From the NCBI GenBank assembly GCA_030043175.1, contig JASHYD010000400.1:1-9336 (forward strand): 9,336 bases of DNA, read 5' to 3'. The translations under genes were made by a program, and so were the position numbers. Below, in pieces: positions 6,086 to 9,336 of this stretch. Each line of letters begins with the position of its first letter. Position 1 is the first letter of the stretch. The notes under the pieces were generated by a model. That model ran no database searches and had not been told where the DNA came from. It saw only the letters and a program-made list of their open reading frames with translations. The stretch is from Xanthobacteraceae bacterium. GTDB taxonomy: Bacteria > Pseudomonadota > Alphaproteobacteria > Rhizobiales > Xanthobacteraceae.

Positions 6086-6380
6086 GTCGGGAACTCGGCT
6101 CACACCCCAAAAGTTAGATTCATGCGCCGAAGCTCGAACCCTCGCGCGCCTGACGCCTTGGCCTTCCAGCCCCCCAGCCCGGCCTTGGCGTCGGGGCGCG
6201 CACTTAGCCGGCGCCGAGCCAACAACGGCGCAGGGGGATGAAACGTTTCAGCAAGGTCCGCTCAAGCTTGCGGGTGTCCGCCCCGCCCATAGAGCCGTCC
6301 GGGCGCGTTTCGACTAAAGATCCTCGATATTGCCGGCGTCGCCCAAACTCATCCTCCAATCTGGCAGCAACCTTCCATGG
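6086..6380. other. Stretch without a firm gene
   Basis: A minus-strand frame is open from 6407 to 6204 and ends with MGGADTRKLERTLLKRF (from about 6291), which has a protein-like helix. It lacks a proper start codon (TTG inside a repeat) and a ribosome-binding site, so I treat it as a possible fragment only. The plus-strand frames here are Arg/Pro/Ala-rich and look non-coding. Confidence 0.3.
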
Positions 6381-6383
6381 TCT

Positions 6384-6417
6384 TGGGCAGTGCCCAAAAG
6401 TGCCCAAAAACTGCCCA
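6384..6417. repeat. Inverted repeat with embedded TGCCCAAAA direct repeats
   Basis: TGGGCAGT (6384-6391) and ACTGCCCA (6410-6417) are exact reverse complements with an 18-nt spacer. Across the spacer TGCCCAAAA is repeated at 6391-6399 and 6401-6409, and a third TGCCCA lies at 6412-6417. Clustered short repeats of this kind near integrase remnants recall recombinase arm-type or attachment-site repeats, which is an inference. Confidence 0.5.
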
Positions 6418-6506
6418 GCGTCAGAACAGTTTACGCAGTCGATTTTCAGGTTGCTCGATTGTGCCGCCTTTTGCTCGTTCGGCGAGTTCCCGCGCAGCTC
6501 CGACCA

Positions 6507-7064
6507 CTAAAAACCCTGAAAACACTCAACAAACTGCCATAACAAAAAGTGGCATCTCTGTGGCTTTTGGAAGATAAGGGCACATAATTCCCGAGGTGGA
6601 CGCACAAAGTCCCGAGGTTCTGCTGCGGCCCAGGATCGCGGCGGAACTGCCCGGTGTCTTGGGCCATGCGATCCCTTTGACGCATCCAGCAACCACGGCT
6701 GCCGGTCACTTTTGGGGTGCGATATTCGCTCGCAACCACTCAGCGCACTCGGCTCCACTCGGTAAACTACGCAAGCTCGTCGATCGCAAGCACCGCGCGG
6801 TTTCGATCCGCCGCCAGTGCGAGCTGCTTGGCATCGCGCGCTCTGGCCTGTATCGGCCGCGGCGCGCCGGCCAATGACGACGATCTCCCGTTGATGCCGC
6901 GGCCAGCCATCGCCTGCGGGCGCAATCAGCAAGATCCGCTCTGCTGCGGCCGGATCCGTCGCTTCGGCTACGTTCCGCGCCTGGAGCAGGTCTCGAATGC
7001 TTCGACCAAGGTCATTGGCCGTGATATCGCCGCGCAGACAAACGAACCGCGCAAACAAGCCCAT
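6507..7064 (-). CDS. Unrecognised open frame; only its first ~55 codons look coding
   Basis: ATG 7064 has GGGAG 9 nt upstream. The N-terminal part (GDITANDLGRSIRDLL, then RNVAEATDPAAAERILLIAP) has a natural alternation of helix-like residues. From about 6896 down, the frame runs antisense to the IS3 fragment and turns into Arg/Pro/Gly-rich text, so the rest of its 185 codons is probably not real protein. The best reading is a gene start cut by the IS3 scrap, with loss of its 3' part. I do not recognise the family. It may also be a chance frame. Confidence 0.28.
   Translation of the reverse strand: MGLFARFVCLRGDITANDLGRSIRDLLQARNVAEATDPAAAERILLIAPAGDGWPRHQREIVVIGRRAAADTGQSARCQAARTGGGSKPRGACDRRACVVYRVEPSALSGCERISHPKSDRQPWLLDASKGSHGPRHRAVPPRSWAAAEPRDFVRPPRELCALIFQKPQRCHFLLWQFVECFQGF
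6761..6896 (+). mobile_element. IS3-family transposase (OrfB) N-terminal fragment, frameshifted
   Basis: The plus strand reads KLRKLVDRKHRAVSIRRQCELLGIARSGLYRP and then, one frame over, PANDDDLPLM. This is the characteristic start of IS3-family OrfB: (L)SIRRQCELLGLSRSxxYR followed by NDxxLxLMRRIDEL. The frame change falls near 6867, and the original frame stops at TGA 6875-6877. Homology breaks off at about 6897, before the DDE integrase core, so no catalytic residue is present. I found no terminal inverted repeats and no OrfA. The open frame extends upstream to 6596, but that part shows no IS3 similarity I can see. It is a dead scrap of an insertion sequence. Confidence 0.75.
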
Positions 7065-7085
7065 GTAGGGACACTCCCATGCGTA

Positions 7086-7119
7086 TGATTGTTCTCAGCG
7101 CCGGACGCGTGAACAATCA
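7086..7119. repeat. 9-bp perfect inverted repeat
   Basis: TGATTGTTC (7086-7094) and GAACAATCA (7111-7119) are exact reverse complements with a 16-nt GC-rich spacer. It lies 22 nt upstream of the minus-strand start at 7064 and could be an operator for that gene, a hairpin, or an old element end. Confidence 0.5.
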
Positions 7120-7513
7120 ATGCCATGTGGTCAACGCCTGCGCGGTAAGTGGATCCGCCTCAAGCGCGTGGCCATAGTCATGGAGCTTGAGAACGCGTGC
7201 ACTTGTCTCGTCTGTTGTTGGCCCACCTCGGCGGACTTGGGCGTTGCACAAAGCAGGGCGGCTAGCTGGGGTACTTCGGACGCGCCGCTCATGTGGATCG
7301 GCACGGCCGTTCGTGACCCGGCGCAGACCAAACCAAATCGGAGGACCAAGCCAACGCTCGACGCGAGTTGACGATAAGCCTCATTGATTTCAGCGCATTA
7401 CTGTCTTTGTAGCTTGACCCGTCTTTGCCCCTCAAACTTTTTTCCAGATCCAGCGATCCGTTTTTACGGGCGGAGACGTCTTGCATCCATCGGCCGCGTG
7501 GTGCTGCCGCCCC

Positions 7514-7530
7514 TGGCGTCCCCGACGCCA
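7514..7530 (+). promoter_or_regulatory. Leader hairpin just before the first operon ribosome-binding site
   Basis: TGGCGTC (7514-7520) and GACGCCA (7524-7530) are a perfect 7-bp stem with a CCC loop. The ribosome-binding site AAGGAG (7535-7540) starts 4 nt after it and the ATG is at 7548. The hairpin could influence ribosome access or mRNA stability; it does not sequester the AAGGAG itself. Confidence 0.45.
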
Positions 7531-7547
7531 AACCAAGGAGCCTTCCG

Positions 7548-7865
7548 ATGACCGCCAATATCGCAAGCGACACCGTCACGCTCGTCAACGTGCTTACGGT
7601 CGATCCCGCCAACCATGACAAGCTGCTTGCCCTACTGCGCGACAACACCGAGACGACGATCAGCACGCTCAAGGGATGGATCGCGACCAGCCTCATCGCC
7701 AGCAAGAACAAGCGCAAGTTAATTATCTACTCGCAGTGGCAGACGCTGGCCGATGTGGAAGCGATGCGCACCGAGGCGCGCATGGTCGCTTATTTGCCCC
7801 GCCTCGCAGCACTCGCCGCATTCGACTCCGTCGTCGGCGATGTTGTCTACAACCGCAGCCATTGA
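7548..7865 (+). CDS. Antibiotic biosynthesis monooxygenase (ABM)-domain protein
   Basis: The 105-aa protein starts MTANIASDTVTLVNVLTVDP, followed by a helix (NHDKLLALLRDNTE), a GWIATSLIASKN strand pair, KLIIYSQWQTLADVEAM and a last helix with AYLPRLAALA. This is the ferredoxin-like alpha/beta fold of ABM-domain proteins, where YxQW followed by an Ala/Arg-rich helix is typical. The family contains cofactor-free monooxygenases and heme-degrading enzymes, but many members have no known substrate. ATG 7548 is chosen because AAGGAG lies 7 nt upstream and the fold begins there. An open extension to 7425 is unlikely. It is the first gene of an operon with the SDR (24-nt gap) and the sigma factor. 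A role in quinone or reactive-intermediate metabolism is inferred only. Confidence 0.85.
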   Translation: MTANIASDTVTLVNVLTVDPANHDKLLALLRDNTETTISTLKGWIATSLIASKNKRKLIIYSQWQTLADVEAMRTEARMVAYLPRLAALAAFDSVVGDVVYNRSH

Positions 7866-7889
7866 CTGGCCGAACCAAGGAGCCCGACC

Positions 7890-8669
7890 ATGTCCGACAT
7901 CAAGACAGAGCGCATCCTCGTCACTGGCGGGAGTGCCGGCCTCGGCCGCGCCATGGTGGAATCGTTCCTCGCCCGCGGCGCCGATGTGACGGCCGTAGCC
8001 CGCGATCAGGCGAAGCTCGAAGCGGTCGCCCGGCTCGGCGCGCGAGTGATCGCGGGTAACATATGCGATGCAGCATTCATGGATCGCGTCGTGGAGGAGG
8101 TTGTGCCGACGGTGCTCGTCCTCAACGCCGGCGCTCGCTTGAACATGGGAACAATCGATACTCTGACGTTCGACGAATTTTCGAGCAACTGGAATACGGA
8201 CGTCAAAGGCGGATTTTACGGCATCCAGGCGGCGCTGAAGGCGCCGATGCCGAAAGGTTCACGGGTCCTGCTCATGTCAAGTGGCGCGGCTATGGTGCTG
8301 AGCGCCCCGCAGATCCCGCCGGCCAGTCTGCGCTTGTCGGGCGGCTACGTCGGCGCCAAGCGCATGCTCTGGTTCATGGCCCACAGCGCGAATGCGGTCG
8401 CCAGGGAACGCGATCTCGACATCTACTTCCAGGCGTTGCTGCCCATGCAGCTCATGGCCGGCACGATGCTCGGCCACAGCGTGGCCTCCGAATACGCCAC
8501 GCGGAGCGGCTTGAGCGTCGAGGACTATCTCTTCAAGAGATATGGGCCGCCGATGTCGCCAGCTCACGTGGGCGAGCAGGTTGCCGACATGCTAGACAGT
8601 CCGAAGTTCAGGAGCGGGGTCGCCTACGGGTTGCGCCTTGGGCCTGAGCCGCTGCTGCTGGATGTGTGA
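7890..8669 (+). CDS. Short-chain dehydrogenase/reductase (SDR)
   Basis: The 259-aa protein is a classical SDR that oxidises or reduces an unknown substrate with NAD(P). The cofactor motif TGGSAGLG is at 12-19, the NAG motif at 79-81, the structural Asn in NTDVKGG at 102, the catalytic Ser at 130-131 (LLMSSGAA) and YVGAK with Tyr153 and Lys157. A basic residue after the second strand (VARDQ) hints at NADP preference, which is an inference. AAGGAG lies 7 nt before ATG 7890, and this context (ACCAAGGAGCC) is almost the same as that of the preceding gene. The C-terminal part from about 180 (LLPMQLMAGTMLG and VEDYLFKRYG) is the variable substrate region. The stop overlaps the start of the sigma factor by one base. 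Confidence 0.92.
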   Translation: MSDIKTERILVTGGSAGLGRAMVESFLARGADVTAVARDQAKLEAVARLGARVIAGNICDAAFMDRVVEEVVPTVLVLNAGARLNMGTIDTLTFDEFSSNWNTDVKGGFYGIQAALKAPMPKGSRVLLMSSGAAMVLSAPQIPPASLRLSGGYVGAKRMLWFMAHSANAVARERDLDIYFQALLPMQLMAGTMLGHSVASEYATRSGLSVEDYLFKRYGPPMSPAHVGEQVADMLDSPKFRSGVAYGLRLGPEPLLLDV

Positions 8670-9336
8670 TGCAGGACCAAGAATTCAACCAATTCCTCGC
8701 CGATATGCGCCCGCGATTGCATCGCTACTGCGCGCGCATGACCGGCTCGGCCATCGACGGCGACGATGTCGTCCAGGACGTCTTCGTCAAGGCGATCGTA
8801 GCGCGGCAGTCGGATGGGACGATCGCCAATCCGCAAGGTTGGCTGTTCCGCATCGCGCACAACGCCGCCCTCGATCATCTGCGCCATCGCGCGCGCCATC
8901 CGGAGGTGCCGTTGGAGAGTGACACCGACATGACAGAAACGATGCACCTATCCGCCCCTGACGACGACATCGTCTTAGTCGGCTTCGCCACGTTTTTGCG
9001 CCTGCCGGTTCTGCAGCGCTGCGCCGTTGTGCTCAAGGATGTATTGGGCCATTCGGTCGAGGAAATCGCCGGCATTGCCGGATGCAGCGTTCCGGCGGCG
9101 AAGTCCGCGCTTCAGCGCGGACGAGAAAACCTGAGAAAGCTCGCCGCCGAGCCGCAGGACGTGCAGGTGCCGCTGCTTGGCGACGAGGACCGGACGCGGC
9201 TCTCGGAATTTGTTGCCTTCTTCCGGTCCGGGGACTTCGACAGTATCCGCCGCACTCTCGCTGACGATGTGAAGCTCGACCTCGTAGCCCGCCTGAAGCT
9301 GCAGGGGCGTGACAAGATCGGCCAGTACTTCACACG
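8669..9336 (+). CDS. ECF sigma factor with C-terminal SnoaL/NTF2-like extension, 3' end outside window
   Basis: The frame is open from ATG 8669 to the window edge (222 codons). Sigma region 2 is at about 8-75 (DGDDVVQDVFVKAI and GWLFRIAHNAALDHLRHR). Region 4 is at about 108-158 (LPVLQRCAVVLKDVLGHS, VEEIAGIAGCSVPAAKSALQRGRENLRKL). From about 175 the chain enters a further domain (LSEFVAFFRSGDFDSIRRTLADDVKLDL), which is the start of a SnoaL/NTF2-like fold. Such extensions act as built-in control domains in several ECF groups. The ECF41 linker motif WLPEP is absent: the linker reads RHPEVPLESD. The start overlaps the SDR stop in TGATG, implying translational coupling. The module probably controls its own operon, but that is inferred. 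No separate anti-sigma gene is visible in the window. Confidence 0.9.
   Translation, partial: MQDQEFNQFLADMRPRLHRYCARMTGSAIDGDDVVQDVFVKAIVARQSDGTIANPQGWLFRIAHNAALDHLRHRARHPEVPLESDTDMTETMHLSAPDDDIVLVGFATFLRLPVLQRCAVVLKDVLGHSVEEIAGIAGCSVPAAKSALQRGRENLRKLAAEPQDVQVPLLGDEDRTRLSEFVAFFRSGDFDSIRRTLADDVKLDLVARLKLQGRDKIGQYFT

Larger units (their letters stand above)
7065..7547. other. Intergenic stretch before the sigma-factor operon
   Basis: No firm gene is seen. A minus-strand frame ending at TGA 7119-7117 has a protein-like end (RVLKLHDYGHALEADPLTAQ), possibly a gene tail, which I cannot assign. The operon promoter should lie within 7372-7547. TTGACC at 7415-7420 could be a -35 box, but no convincing -10 follows, and I found no clean ECF41-type TGTCACA and CGTC pair. 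Confidence 0.35.

Noticed and set aside
8063..8647. Second plus-strand frame of 194 codons inside the SDR
   Set aside because: Shadow of the SDR gene in another frame, with Arg/His/Gly-rich translation.
1..9336. CRISPR array, tRNA or rRNA genes
   Set aside because: No regularly spaced repeats and no tRNA- or rRNA-like blocks were noticed on either strand by eye.

Overview
The window looks like an accessory stretch of a high-GC alphaproteobacterium, most likely Bradyrhizobium or a close relative. Reasons: an HWE-family sensor kinase, a remnant of an EcfG-type sigma factor, several small proteins of a type I associate with Bradyrhizobium, many decayed mobile-element and gene fragments, and long gene-poor stretches. 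This mix resembles a symbiosis island or another eroded genomic island. The genus is an inference from pattern recognition, not from a search.

Layout. 1-395 (minus) is the 5' part of a single-pass membrane protein gene that runs off the left edge. 396-950 is gene-poor, with a TTAA-rich inverted repeat. 952-1252 (minus) is a frameshifted fragment of a molybdopterin-binding oxidoreductase subunit. 1620-3458 (plus) is an intact DUF4118-PAS-PAS-HWE histidine kinase, followed 11 nt later by a small hypothetical gene (3470). 3802-4001 (minus) may be a frameshifted small gene. 4466-4720 (plus) is an ECF sigma factor cut off after region 2. 4774-5091 (minus) is a cysteine-rich small protein and 5143-5346 (plus) a small hypothetical protein. 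5369-5586 and 5976-6085 (both minus) are two eroded 3' ends of tyrosine recombinases on either side of a coiled-coil gene (5590-5844). 6761-6896 (plus) is an IS3-family transposase scrap. 6900-7547 is mostly unexplained.

The right end (7548-9336) is a clean, intact plus-strand operon: an antibiotic-biosynthesis-monooxygenase-fold protein, a short-chain dehydrogenase/reductase, and an ECF sigma factor with the start of a C-terminal SnoaL/NTF2-like domain. The sigma factor start overlaps the SDR stop. The first two genes share nearly the same ribosome-binding context. The arrangement suggests a small redox module with its own sigma factor, comparable to known ECF-SnoaL loci but lacking the ECF41 linker motif.

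The two most interesting points are this operon and the paired recombinase remnants. In one remnant, the codon for the catalytic tyrosine is exactly a stop codon. Next come the orphan HWE kinase and the sigma-region-2 stub that shares its neighbourhood.
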